This document shows, piece after piece, positions 55,032 to 63,467 of a stretch of 64,000 nt of DNA. The position numbers were made by a program, and so were the translations under genes. The notes below the pieces were generated by a model. That model saw nothing but the letters and a program-made list of their open reading frames with translations, was not told the origin of the DNA and did not search any database. The stretch spans positions 1 to 64,000 of the forward strand of contig NZ_LZDE01000345.1 in assembly GCF_002009015.1 (NCBI RefSeq), read 5' to 3'. This DNA comes from Microbulbifer mangrovi (GTDB taxonomy: Bacteria; Pseudomonadota; Gammaproteobacteria; Pseudomonadales; Cellvibrionaceae). Numbering within the stretch: the stretch's first letter is position 1; the number at the start of each line of letters is the position of its first letter.

Positions 55032-57422
55032 GTGACAGAGCTAACTCAAATTAATAAAAATATCAGCACATTACCTCTCGCTACAACCATTCCACCTCAA
55101 AATTACTTGCAATCAGGCTGGTTAACTGTATCAAGGCCAGTACTGGGAGAACCGGGTCAGATCAGCAATATGATCCATCCTGGTTCGGGCCAATTGGAAA
55201 AATGGAGCACTGGAGATTTCGCCCACCTTTCTTTAAATTTCCCTAATGTTATTACTGAATGCTGGTATTTGACATTGAACTTAAGGTCACCATGGAGAGG
55301 CCAAAGTAATTCAGAAAAAATAGTGATTTACGTAAATGATCGACCTCTTCCAGCATTCCGGGTAGATTCTGATATAGCAAAACAAAAGCTACTGGAAATA
55401 CCGTCGGCCTGGGTTGAGCAAGACGGCAGTGTAAACCTCCGCATTGAGACACCCAACGCAAGCGATGAACAGGGTGAAATAGCTCATTTGCCTGATGAAA
55501 TCCGACTTGGCGTTGAGCTATCAGCATTGACCCTGTATAAAAATAAAGAACAATATTTACAAACTATAGAAAGGTCCTATGTAGATGCCCGCTTAGTCAG
55601 GGATGAAATATTGGACAGAGGTGACTTGCCGCTAGATGACCGCGGCGAATTAATTGACAAAGCGAGAAGAACTTTAGAAATTGTTGAAAATAGCGATCTA
55701 TATGCCCCGATCGTTGAGGAAAAAATACGATCGATTTTACAAGACCCTTACATTTTGACTTCACAGCAATATGAGTTTGTATTCGACAAACTCTACTTTG
55801 ATGAAAATTATCAAAAGATAAGAGAGGGTGACATATTTCAATCTTTCAAGTCCTGGTCAGACGAACTGCAGGCCTTCCACGCTTCCGTTGTAAATGCTGG
55901 CAACAGAGCCTTCTTGAATGACGGGCAGCACAAAAAGCTCGAAACAATAGACCCCGACGAAGACCGACTATTGATTCTAACAAGACGATTAAAATTTTCG
56001 TCGCGAAAATTGAAACAACTGAAACTGTTAAATGATCAGCTTAACAATTTGGAAATCCTTTTAAAAAGAGATCATTTGGAGTCCATACCTCCAGCGCTAG
56101 AAATTGAAATGTCAAGCTACTGCAACTACGCGTGCGTTATGTGTGGCAGAAGCTGGCTAACCTTCCACTTTAACCGCCAAAGCAATGATCAACTCGCGCT
56201 TTTACTACCCATATTGCCCTTCCTAAACCATGTCACCATTGCCGGGGTTGGAGAAAATACCACAAGTGATCGATTGCTGGTTTGGGCAATGCTCTTGGAA
56301 AAATTCCAGATCGAAAGCCGGATATTCACTAATGGATCGATGATTCATCGCCAACTAGATGCCCTAAGTCGATTTAGCAAGGTCTGCATTAGCTTTGACG
56401 GCGGTTTTGCCGACTCTTTCGAAGCTCAGCGAAGAGGCGCCAATTTTGAGTTAGTAGTGAGAAATGCAAAGCTACTGCGAGCCAAAGCACCCAAGATTGA
56501 AATGGCCTTTAGTGTAGTGGTATCACGATTCAATATAGATGAGCTAGGCAGAATCATTGAAATAGCTGGTGATATTGGCATTAATCATGTGGCATTTAGT
56601 CCAGTTTGGCATGATTCCGGCATGCGCCTTAGACCTTCAGATTCGAGCCGTTTTCAATCCAACTTATCAGAAGCACTGAAGCTGGCCAAAAAATACCGAA
56701 TTGAGATTCAGAATAACGTTATTCCCGAAGACTTCTGCGTGGCTGAGGATCAACCACTTGACCGAAACGCTCTTTTCGAAGAATTTTCAGAACTCAGCAA
56801 ACCCAGCAATCAAACGTTATCTGTCAAGCAAATAGAAGAAAACTTTCAAAAACTCAACTTCAACTATTACCCAGACCCAGAAATACTTCCTGGAAAAAAA
56901 TGGCCCCCAGCCCCAGACACAACACCTCAATTAAAGCAATGGATAAAGCCATCTTACGAATTTAATTTCGACCTGAATTCGGAAATTCAGAAACTTAAAA
57001 ATAAGATAAAAGAACTAAATCTGCAGCTAAAAAATCAAGATGACATCAAGATACCTTACTGCCTATCCATTTGGAAATACACCTACGCAAAGGCCAGCGG
57101 GAAAAATAAGCTCTGCCCACAAACCGATATAGACGTCGGAAATATTGTCACAGATGGAATAACCTCCACCATCAACAGCAGCAGAAACCGGAAATTTAAA
57201 AACACCATGTTTGGAGGGGATTTGGAGCCAATTTGCAAAACATGCTTGGACCCATATCGGAGATGGGGGCATGACAGCATTTTATCCTTCTGTAAAAAAA
57301 TGAAAATCATTCCAGAAGACTTATCAAGTTACTCCGAATCTCATACAGACAAAAACAATACCCTCCTGAAGCTACTCAGGCGGGTTATCAGGAAGACTCT
57401 AAGATTAGTGAAATATAGCTAA
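55032..57422 (+). CDS. radical SAM protein with novel N-terminal domain
   Basis: 796-aa protein starting at GTG (AGGA 7 nt upstream). Residues 1-170 form a beta-rich domain (VIYVNDRPLPAFRV, SAWVEQDGSVNLRIETPNAS, DEIRLGVELSALTLY) resembling carbohydrate-binding-like folds seen in polysaccharide proteins. Residues 171-350 are helical. The radical-SAM core begins with CNYACVMC (C364, C368, C371), then the TIAGVGENTTSD, RIFTNGSM and KVCISFDGGF segments. A coiled coil is near 640-672. A SPASM-like C-terminal region has cysteines at 677, 695, 735, 738 and 754. AT-rich codons unlike the neighbours suggest transfer. No obvious precursor peptide gene is adjacent. Substrate unknown. Confidence 0.8.
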   Translation: MTELTQINKNISTLPLATTIPPQNYLQSGWLTVSRPVLGEPGQISNMIHPGSGQLEKWSTGDFAHLSLNFPNVITECWYLTLNLRSPWRGQSNSEKIVIYVNDRPLPAFRVDSDIAKQKLLEIPSAWVEQDGSVNLRIETPNASDEQGEIAHLPDEIRLGVELSALTLYKNKEQYLQTIERSYVDARLVRDEILDRGDLPLDDRGELIDKARRTLEIVENSDLYAPIVEEKIRSILQDPYILTSQQYEFVFDKLYFDENYQKIREGDIFQSFKSWSDELQAFHASVVNAGNRAFLNDGQHKKLETIDPDEDRLLILTRRLKFSSRKLKQLKLLNDQLNNLEILLKRDHLESIPPALEIEMSSYCNYACVMCGRSWLTFHFNRQSNDQLALLLPILPFLNHVTIAGVGENTTSDRLLVWAMLLEKFQIESRIFTNGSMIHRQLDALSRFSKVCISFDGGFADSFEAQRRGANFELVVRNAKLLRAKAPKIEMAFSVVVSRFNIDELGRIIEIAGDIGINHVAFSPVWHDSGMRLRPSDSSRFQSNLSEALKLAKKYRIEIQNNVIPEDFCVAEDQPLDRNALFEEFSELSKPSNQTLSVKQIEENFQKLNFNYYPDPEILPGKKWPPAPDTTPQLKQWIKPSYEFNFDLNSEIQKLKNKIKELNLQLKNQDDIKIPYCLSIWKYTYAKASGKNKLCPQTDIDVGNIVTDGITSTINSSRNRKFKNTMFGGDLEPICKTCLDPYRRWGHDSILSFCKKMKIIPEDLSSYSESHTDKNNTLLKLLRRVIRKTLRLVKYS

Positions 57423-57791
57423 AAGGATAATGAATAAGGCAATTGGAGTGTTTAGCAGTCACACTGACAACCTCCCAACCAAAATCTCAAATTTTAGGCA
57501 GAATATGTAGCTTATTTATTCCAAAAAACAACTAAGATCTTGGCAAGGCCGCCACATGGAATTCCATTTTGGCGGCCTCGGGTAAAATCGTTCACAGGAA
57601 TACCAAAAACGACTCAACTTAAACCCTTACAAAAGCTATATATGGGAGAAAATATGTGGTTGGCCATAAACTGTTTTTGAAAACCTTACCACCAGCTAAA
57701 CTAACCAATATGAATAGCGCCTTCCCTGAAACGAAAAATGAATGCGTGACGTCCCCATCTAAACTCCATCATTACAAAAAGGACCATTGAC
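57423..57791. other. intergenic region with a nested palindrome
   Basis: No gene seen. At 57546-57578 arms AGGCCGCC/GGCGGCCT enclose a second palindrome, ATGGAATTCCAT. No T-run follows on either strand, so it is not a standard terminator. The rest is AT-rich without visible signals. Confidence 0.5.
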
Positions 57792-58188
57792 TCACATATC
57801 CTGCATCTGATTCATCCCCTGCACCTTCTGCTTGATTTCCTGCTCCTCCAGCGACTTCAGCTCTTCCATCAGCTCACGGGCATCCTCAATATCCGCTCTA
57901 CCGTATAGATAGAGGTAAAGCTCGATCACCTGATCGTGCCGGTCGGTGACAATGCCCATAATCTCTTCCGGCTCAAGATCCTGAAAAGGCGCGTCACAGT
58001 GCACGTTGTGCAAAATGGGGTGCTTGTCCGTGTAGTCGTAGCACCAGGTATGCCAGTAGCATCTGGGAGCGGGTGTTTTGGTTCTTGCCAGTACAGTGCT
58101 GCAGGCAGTCAGATAGATTCTTGTGAGACTCCCGGGTCCACACCAGTACATCTCTCAGGGTTTCGACTTGCACCTTCACCTCCACCAT
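57792..58188 (-). pseudogene. conserved hypothetical gene with internal out-of-frame deletion
   Basis: One frame starts at 58188 (MVEVKVQVETLRDVLVWTRE, SHKNLSDCLQHCTGKNQNTR) and ends at 57994 after MLLAYLV. A second frame continues with TWCYDYTDKHPILHNVHCDA, PFQDLEPEEIMGIVTDRHDQ, and a helical Glu-rich tail to 57792. From memory, the intact family (about 150 aa, in Marinobacter and relatives) has roughly 30 more residues between MLLAYL and TWCYEY. The gene has therefore lost about 90 bp, and the reading frame. Helical, ferritin-like or sensor-like; function unknown. Confidence 0.6.
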
Positions 58189-58466
58189 GAATGAAATCGG
58201 CGCGACAAAGGTCGCGTAGGTTGTTCTCCCGCCAGCGGGTTGCAGGTAAAGATCGCAGGGCCGCGGCTGGGCTTTTTGGTACAGCTAGCCCGATTTTGCG
58301 AATCAGTAGATATTTTCAGCGCCTCTCTACAACCTTGGTCTAGTGGCCCTCTCCCAACGCGCGCATATGCTGGGGTGGCAAACGTCTTCCGCGCGATTTG
58401 CCTGCTGCCTAGCGTGTAATTCGTTTGTGCAGTCAGAACATAATTCAAATAATGAAGGTACTAGCG

Positions 58467-60629
58467 ATGAATCATCAACGAACGTCCAATACGGGCGTCC
58501 CTGCCCTATTTCTGTTTTTTCTTTCGACGCTCTTTGCCATGGCCACCAGCGCCGGTAGCTGGCAGCAGGGCCAGTCCCTTGGCGGTTTTAATTCCGTGCA
58601 TGTGTATACACCCGATTCTGTATCGTCGATCGGCAATGGCAAGGCGCTGCTGATCGTGTTGCACGGCTGTGTGCAGCCCACAAACAATTTCCTCACTGCA
58701 AACCTGGAAGTGGCAGCGGAACAGTACGGCATGGTAATCGCGGTTCCAGATGCCATGAACAAGGCCGGATATAGCTGCTGGTCTTATTGGCAGGGAACCA
58801 AGTCGCGCTCTTCTGGCGACTATAAGAACCTGATTTCCCTAGCCAATGCCATGAGTGGCGACGCGAGCCGCAATATCGACCCGGACCAGGTGTATATCGC
58901 CGGCCTGTCTTCCGGTGCGGCCTTCGCAAATACCACAGCCTGCCTGGCCCCGGACGTTTTTGCTGGTATGGGCATCAGTGCGGGCCCGAGTATCGGCACC
59001 TCGTCCAACGGTGCCCTTGGCCCCTGTGAGCAGGCAGACGTGACCGCGCGCTGTAATACCTACGCCGGCAGCTACCAGGGCGATTTCGCCACGCAGATCG
59101 CGTCCATCGCCCACGGCGATGCAGATACCACGGTGAACCAGTGCTATAACGAACAGAATTCCGACGGTATGGCAGGCGTTTACGGAGTTGCCAAACTGTC
59201 CGGCACCAACACTATCAGCGAGGGCAGTAGCCGCACCGCAGAGGAAACCCTGTGGGAAGATGGGCGGGTTTCCATGCTGTGGCTGAATGATGTCGATCAC
59301 GCCTGGTCTGGCGGCGAAGGCGCCTCTGGCGGTTACATCTCACCGAACAGCATCAACTATGCCTCCTACCTCGGCCAGTATTTCGCCGCCAACAACAAGC
59401 GCGTCGACCGCAATACCGGGCCCGAGATCACGAATCTTGCGGCTAGTGAAAGCAACAGCCTACTCTCAATCAGCGGCAATGCGCTGGATGCGGAAGGCAG
59501 CGTCACCGGTGTGGCGATCACCATCAGTAATATGGACAGCGGTACGCCGGTATTGGTGGAGACCCTGAACGTGGCTTCGGTGGATGCTGCTGGCTTCTTT
59601 AGCGTTACCAGCGCCACGCTGGTAGACGGCCTGTACCAAGTAAGTGCAGTCGCCACCGATAACGAAGGCGCCGACGGCGATGCGGCTAGCGTCACTACCC
59701 GTGTAGGCCCAGAGCCGGCGGCGACGGCACCAGTATTGAGCGATACTGCAGCTAGCGTCAGCGGCCAGTGCGCCACCGTAACCGGCACCGTGGTGGATGC
59801 GAACCAGAATCTCCAGAGCGTGGTGGTCGGGTTTGCCAGCGGCAATGTCACCGCGAGCATGTCCGGCAACAGCTACTCCGCCCAGGGTTGCAACCTGCCC
59901 GGTGGTGAAAACACCGCAACGGTTACCGCCACCGACAGCACCTCGCTCTCCAGCCAGACCAGTGTCACTTTCAATATCGACGCGGGCCAGACCGGTGATT
60001 ACAACTTCCATATCAGCGCGGGACATATCACCTGGGGAGTCGGTTACTCGGCCTGCTACCTGGCGTTCGGCACCAGTGAATTCACCATGCGCGAATATCC
60101 CTCGGGCAGTGATTGCCAGTGGGTCGCCGATGGTGACAGCAGCTGTGCCGGACCGGTTCAGGCCTGCTCAACAGGTGGCGGCGAGCCGACTACCGATACC
60201 GACGGGGATGGCGTGGAAGATGCGCTGGATAACTGCCCGAATACGGCCAATGCCAACCAGGCGGATAACGACAACGACGGTATCGGTAATGCCTGCGACA
60301 GTACCCCGGATGGTGAGCCCGTAGATACCGATGGCGACGGCGTGACCGACAGCGTGGACAACTGCCCCAACACCGCCAATGCGGACCAGCTGGACAATGA
60401 TGGTGATGGCATTGGCAACGCCTGCGACAGCACCCCCGACGGCGATGTGGCCTGCACCGAGTACTCCGCCAGCAACTACAACCATGTGCAGGCAGGCCGA
60501 GCCACCACCAATGGCAGCTACGCCTATGCGGTCGGTTCCGGTGATAACCTGGGACTGTACAACGTGTTCGTAACCTCGACGCTGGCCGAGGCTGCTGCTG
60601 GTTACTACGTGAAAGGTAACTGCCCCTGA
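58467..60629 (+). CDS. secreted PHB-depolymerase-family esterase with TSP type-3 repeats
   Basis: 720 aa from the ATG at 58467 (AAGG 8-9 nt upstream). The signal peptide contains ALFLFFLSTLFAMATSA. The esterase domain (about 30-310) has LLIVLHGCVQP (oxyanion region), catalytic S148 in GLSSGAAF, Asp in HGDADTTVN (about 218-220) and His278 in DVDHAWSGG. Then come about 200 residues of Ig-like beta domains and a Cys-containing domain. Two thrombospondin type-3 Ca2+ repeats follow (DTDGDGVEDALDNCPNTANA, DTDGDGVTDSVDNCPNTANA), then a Cys-bounded C-terminal module. Likely acts on polyhydroxyalkanoate or acetylated/feruloylated polysaccharide outside the cell; the LpqC/acetylxylan-esterase branch shares the fold, so the polymer is uncertain. 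Confidence 0.88.
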   Translation: MNHQRTSNTGVPALFLFFLSTLFAMATSAGSWQQGQSLGGFNSVHVYTPDSVSSIGNGKALLIVLHGCVQPTNNFLTANLEVAAEQYGMVIAVPDAMNKAGYSCWSYWQGTKSRSSGDYKNLISLANAMSGDASRNIDPDQVYIAGLSSGAAFANTTACLAPDVFAGMGISAGPSIGTSSNGALGPCEQADVTARCNTYAGSYQGDFATQIASIAHGDADTTVNQCYNEQNSDGMAGVYGVAKLSGTNTISEGSSRTAEETLWEDGRVSMLWLNDVDHAWSGGEGASGGYISPNSINYASYLGQYFAANNKRVDRNTGPEITNLAASESNSLLSISGNALDAEGSVTGVAITISNMDSGTPVLVETLNVASVDAAGFFSVTSATLVDGLYQVSAVATDNEGADGDAASVTTRVGPEPAATAPVLSDTAASVSGQCATVTGTVVDANQNLQSVVVGFASGNVTASMSGNSYSAQGCNLPGGENTATVTATDSTSLSSQTSVTFNIDAGQTGDYNFHISAGHITWGVGYSACYLAFGTSEFTMREYPSGSDCQWVADGDSSCAGPVQACSTGGGEPTTDTDGDGVEDALDNCPNTANANQADNDNDGIGNACDSTPDGEPVDTDGDGVTDSVDNCPNTANADQLDNDGDGIGNACDSTPDGDVACTEYSASNYNHVQAGRATTNGSYAYAVGSGDNLGLYNVFVTSTLAEAAAGYYVKGNCP

Positions 60630-60786
60630 TTCCATCCTTGATTGGCGTGCAGTAAAACCCAATCGGCCGTAAAATGTTGGCCCGCCCTGCCCTCGCCCCC
60701 TGCGGGTGCTGGGCGGGTACAACACAAGCAGCGAAACATAAGAACAGCCAGTTTCGCACCGCTGCTACTGCCGATAAGGATATCCA

Positions 60787-60987
60787 ATGCTTAAATTTCT
60801 GCTCTGGCTCCTGCTCTTCGTACTCTGCTGGCCCCTCGCGTTACTTGCACTTCTGCTGTGGCCATTCGTCTGGCTCCTGTCGCTCCCCTTCCGGCTTGTC
60901 GGTATTACCTTCGAAGCCCTGTTTGCCTTCTTGCGTGCAGTGTTGATGCTGCCGGCACGTGTGCTCGGCCACAAACCTCCGGCGTAA
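60787..60987 (+). CDS. small hydrophobic membrane protein
   Basis: 66 aa, beginning MLKFLLWLLLFVLCWPLALL and rich in Leu/Trp/Phe, with two or three TM stretches ending in ARVLGHKPPA. Unrecognised by function, but such short proteins are common conserved hypotheticals in this group. A TAAGGA sequence lies just upstream of the ATG. Confidence 0.65.
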   Translation: MLKFLLWLLLFVLCWPLALLALLLWPFVWLLSLPFRLVGITFEALFAFLRAVLMLPARVLGHKPPA

Positions 60988-61111
60988 AAGAAAAGGTAAT
61001 CCCTGCAGTACTAGACACTCCTTCCCACCACTCCCGATCGAATCAACACTGCAAAGAAGATTCTCGACTAGGATTCGAAGTGTTTTCCTTAGCACAAATC
61101 GAAACCTGAAC

Positions 61112-61663
61112 ATGTATGTATCCACCCGACGCGCTTTGAGCGCACTTATATTCGCCCTGGCTAGTGGGCCGGCTTCGCCGATGGCTGCCTTTGGCGCCGG
61201 CAACAACAGCCTGTTTGTAGTGGACGCCGCGGACCTTATCGCGAGGGCAGCCGACGCGATTTACAGAGAACGCGATGACATTGAGGATAATGAACTCGTC
61301 GCCACCACATCCATGGTATCCATTCACTGCCGGCCCGGACGGGAAGTGCGCATTCCGAGGATCAGTGAAACGCAGTGTCCGGCGCCGAGAGTGATCAGTA
61401 GTCCGTGTATCGCAGAGATACAATTCCCCCTGCGCTCCACGATCAAAAGCGATGTCACTGCGTTAAATGACGGACAGTGTGAGGTGCACTTCAGTTACAA
61501 CTTTGTCAGTGCAGAACAGCTTGAGACTGGCGACTTGATTGTCGGCATAAACCACGGCGGAAGTAGTGGTAGCAGGCAGGGTGACTGCGCGACGCTGAAG
61601 CCTTACTTCGAAATTGAAGAGGCAATACGCGTGTATCAATACGCATTAGAGCGCGAACTCTAA
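61112..61663 (+). CDS. secreted hypothetical protein (tandem paralog 1)
   Basis: 183 aa from the ATG at 61112; a longer frame exists upstream but overlaps the small membrane protein gene. Signal peptide RRALSALIFALASGPASPMA. Mature part: VVDAADLIARAADAIYRERDDI, then a beta-type domain with cysteines (VSIHCRPG, TQCPAPRV, SSPCIAEI, DGQCEVHFSY, GDCATLKPYF) and a final helix IEEAIRVYQYALE. Its layout matches the next gene. Function unknown; periplasmic or secreted. Confidence 0.65.
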   Translation: MYVSTRRALSALIFALASGPASPMAAFGAGNNSLFVVDAADLIARAADAIYRERDDIEDNELVATTSMVSIHCRPGREVRIPRISETQCPAPRVISSPCIAEIQFPLRSTIKSDVTALNDGQCEVHFSYNFVSAEQLETGDLIVGINHGGSSGSRQGDCATLKPYFEIEEAIRVYQYALEREL

Positions 61664-61691
61664 ATGATCCAGCCATAAAGGCGGCAACGGT

Positions 61692-62294
61692 ATGCCCAAT
61701 ATCCCCACACTAATAAGCGCAGCGATCATGGCGGCCGTTTCAGGCTTTACATATGCAGGCGCCCTCGATACATCGCAAGCCAAGACAGAATCAGCGCGGC
61801 AAGCGGTCACAAACGCTGGATCAACAGGAACTAGTTTTGCGGTAGATATTCCGGGATTGATTGAAGCCTCGGTATCAAAAGCCCTTGAGGTGCATGATGA
61901 GTTTGAGTACCAAGACTTTGTTATAGAGCAAGAGGACATCCATTTTCATTGTGATAGCGAAGCTCGCTGGCGCTACGTCGATGCCTTTACTCTGGAGTTG
62001 CCTGATCAAGCGGGACCGGCATCTCTCTGCGAGGTCCGGTTGAAGCTAATCGTCAAGGATACGCTGGAGCAAAATCGTACGCCTGCAGATGGAACCTCAG
62101 AATACTGCTACGACGCTATCGACTTTGAATCCATCAGCGTGACCGTCTACGGGAGCGGCGTGATCGAAACTCACCGGGGACAAGGACAGAGCGGGAGAAC
62201 CATCTCCTGTGATGAACGGCGTGCGTTTTTGTCGATCGATGAGGCTATCGCCCAATATGTAAGCGCAGAAGCCCCGGATCAGGATTCACCATAG
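61692..62294 (+). CDS. secreted hypothetical protein (tandem paralog 2)
   Basis: 200 aa. Signal peptide ends near SGFTYAGA. It has the same layout as its upstream neighbour: VDIPGLIEASVSKALEVHDE against VDAADLIARAADAIYRERDD, IHFHC against SIHC, CEVRLKLIV against CEVHFSYNF, and SIDEAIAQYVSAEA against EIEEAIRVYQYALE. The two are diverged tandem paralogs, 28 bp apart and probably co-transcribed. Function unknown. Confidence 0.65.
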   Translation: MPNIPTLISAAIMAAVSGFTYAGALDTSQAKTESARQAVTNAGSTGTSFAVDIPGLIEASVSKALEVHDEFEYQDFVIEQEDIHFHCDSEARWRYVDAFTLELPDQAGPASLCEVRLKLIVKDTLEQNRTPADGTSEYCYDAIDFESISVTVYGSGVIETHRGQGQSGRTISCDERRAFLSIDEAIAQYVSAEAPDQDSP

Positions 62295-62409
62295 GACTAC
62301 TGCGGTAAATCGGTCTGACTATTCCGAACTTACCGACAACCTGCCCGAGCCATGAATTGCCAACGCCATCAAACGGCGCACACTACTATTGTCCTGCCAC
62401 AGGAGACTT

Positions 62410-62931
62410 TTACTCGCCCTTTGATTGATGCGCCTTGATCATTTTGGTGATCGACTTGGCGAGATCGTTCGGTACCGGAAAATGTAAATTGTACTGGGCT
62501 ATTTTCCACTGCCCATCTTCTTTCACCAGAACACCACTGCCGCGGCACTCGCCATAGGCTTCACTATCGATTAGCTCGTCAAACCAGGCAACGTCGTTGT
62601 GCAGTACGATGGTTCTGTCCCTGGGCACATAGGTCCAGCCCTTGCCCTGGCTGAAATAAGGCCTGACAAATTCCTTGAATTCGGCTGCGGACCAGCGTTC
62701 AGTCGCATCTGTGCCAATAAAGACCCCATCATTACTCAATATATTGAAGTAGGCATCAAAATCCGCCTCAGCGGCGGCCCGATGAAACGCATCCAGTTGC
62801 GCGCCGACCGCCTTTTCGATCTCGTCCGCAGTCGGATCTGTATTGGCCCATACCGTCCCGGCTTGTACCACAACGGCGAAAAACAATATCCATCCCTTCA
62901 GCCACAATGCCGCTCCACTGGCCATAAACAA
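62410..62931 (-). CDS. secreted NTF2-like / DUF4440 protein
   Basis: 173 aa with an N-terminal signal peptide (WLKGWILFFAVVVQAGTVWA). The SnoaL/NTF2-type fold follows: IEKAVGAQLDAFHRAAAEAD, FDAYFNILSNDGVFIGTDATERW, FKEFVRPYFSQGKGWTY, AWFDELIDSEAYGECRGSGVLVKEDGQWKIAQYNLHF. This is the DUF4440 (ketosteroid-isomerase-like) pattern with a pocket of unknown ligand. Divergent from the next gene. Confidence 0.8.
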   Translation of the reverse strand: MFMASGAALWLKGWILFFAVVVQAGTVWANTDPTADEIEKAVGAQLDAFHRAAAEADFDAYFNILSNDGVFIGTDATERWSAAEFKEFVRPYFSQGKGWTYVPRDRTIVLHNDVAWFDELIDSEAYGECRGSGVLVKEDGQWKIAQYNLHFPVPNDLAKSITKMIKAHQSKGE

Positions 62932-63012
62932 CCCCTCCCCTAAGTATCAGTAGCATTCAACGCACATTCGTCGCCATATTTAATACTCATATGGGCCACC
63001 AATGCTATACCG

Positions 63013-63435
63013 ATGGCACACCTAAAGGTGTCTTTAGAGGAGCCGACCGTGCAAGAAGAGCAGAAACTCAAGTATTTGAAAGTTGCCCTAATCGTCTTTG
63101 GCCTGATCTTCATTTTCGGGATCTACGCGATGATGATGTGGGTGTGGCCGTCTGGATGGGGCTGGACACCGCGCCAGCCTGAGTACGAACAGATGATTAT
63201 GGGAGTTTATGCGACCCTTGGCGTATTTTTGATCAGAGCAGCCAAAGATCCTCTGGCCAATGCCAGCCTTATCTGGTTCACCGTGTGGTCCAGCATTGTT
63301 CATGGCGCAATTATGCTGGTACAGGCGATTGTCGATGAAACAGAGCGAGCAAACCTGCTCGGCGATGTGCCCGCCCTATTCCTGGTGGCAGCAGTGCTTT
63401 GGTACCTGATGCCCAGGGCAACCAGACACAAGTGA
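63013..63435 (+). CDS. small integral membrane protein (DUF6632-like)
   Basis: 140 aa with four TM helices: VALIVFGLIFIFGIYAMMM, QMIMGVYATLGVFLI, SLIWFTVWSSIVHGAIMLVQA and VPALFLVAAVLWYLM. Conserved-looking AAKDPLANASLIWFTVWSS and HGAIM segments fit the DUF6632 type as I recall it. Function unknown. Confidence 0.7.
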   Translation: MAHLKVSLEEPTVQEEQKLKYLKVALIVFGLIFIFGIYAMMMWVWPSGWGWTPRQPEYEQMIMGVYATLGVFLIRAAKDPLANASLIWFTVWSSIVHGAIMLVQAIVDETERANLLGDVPALFLVAAVLWYLMPRATRHK

Positions 63436-63467
63436 CCCGGGTACGGCTAAAAGCTGTATATGGGCAA

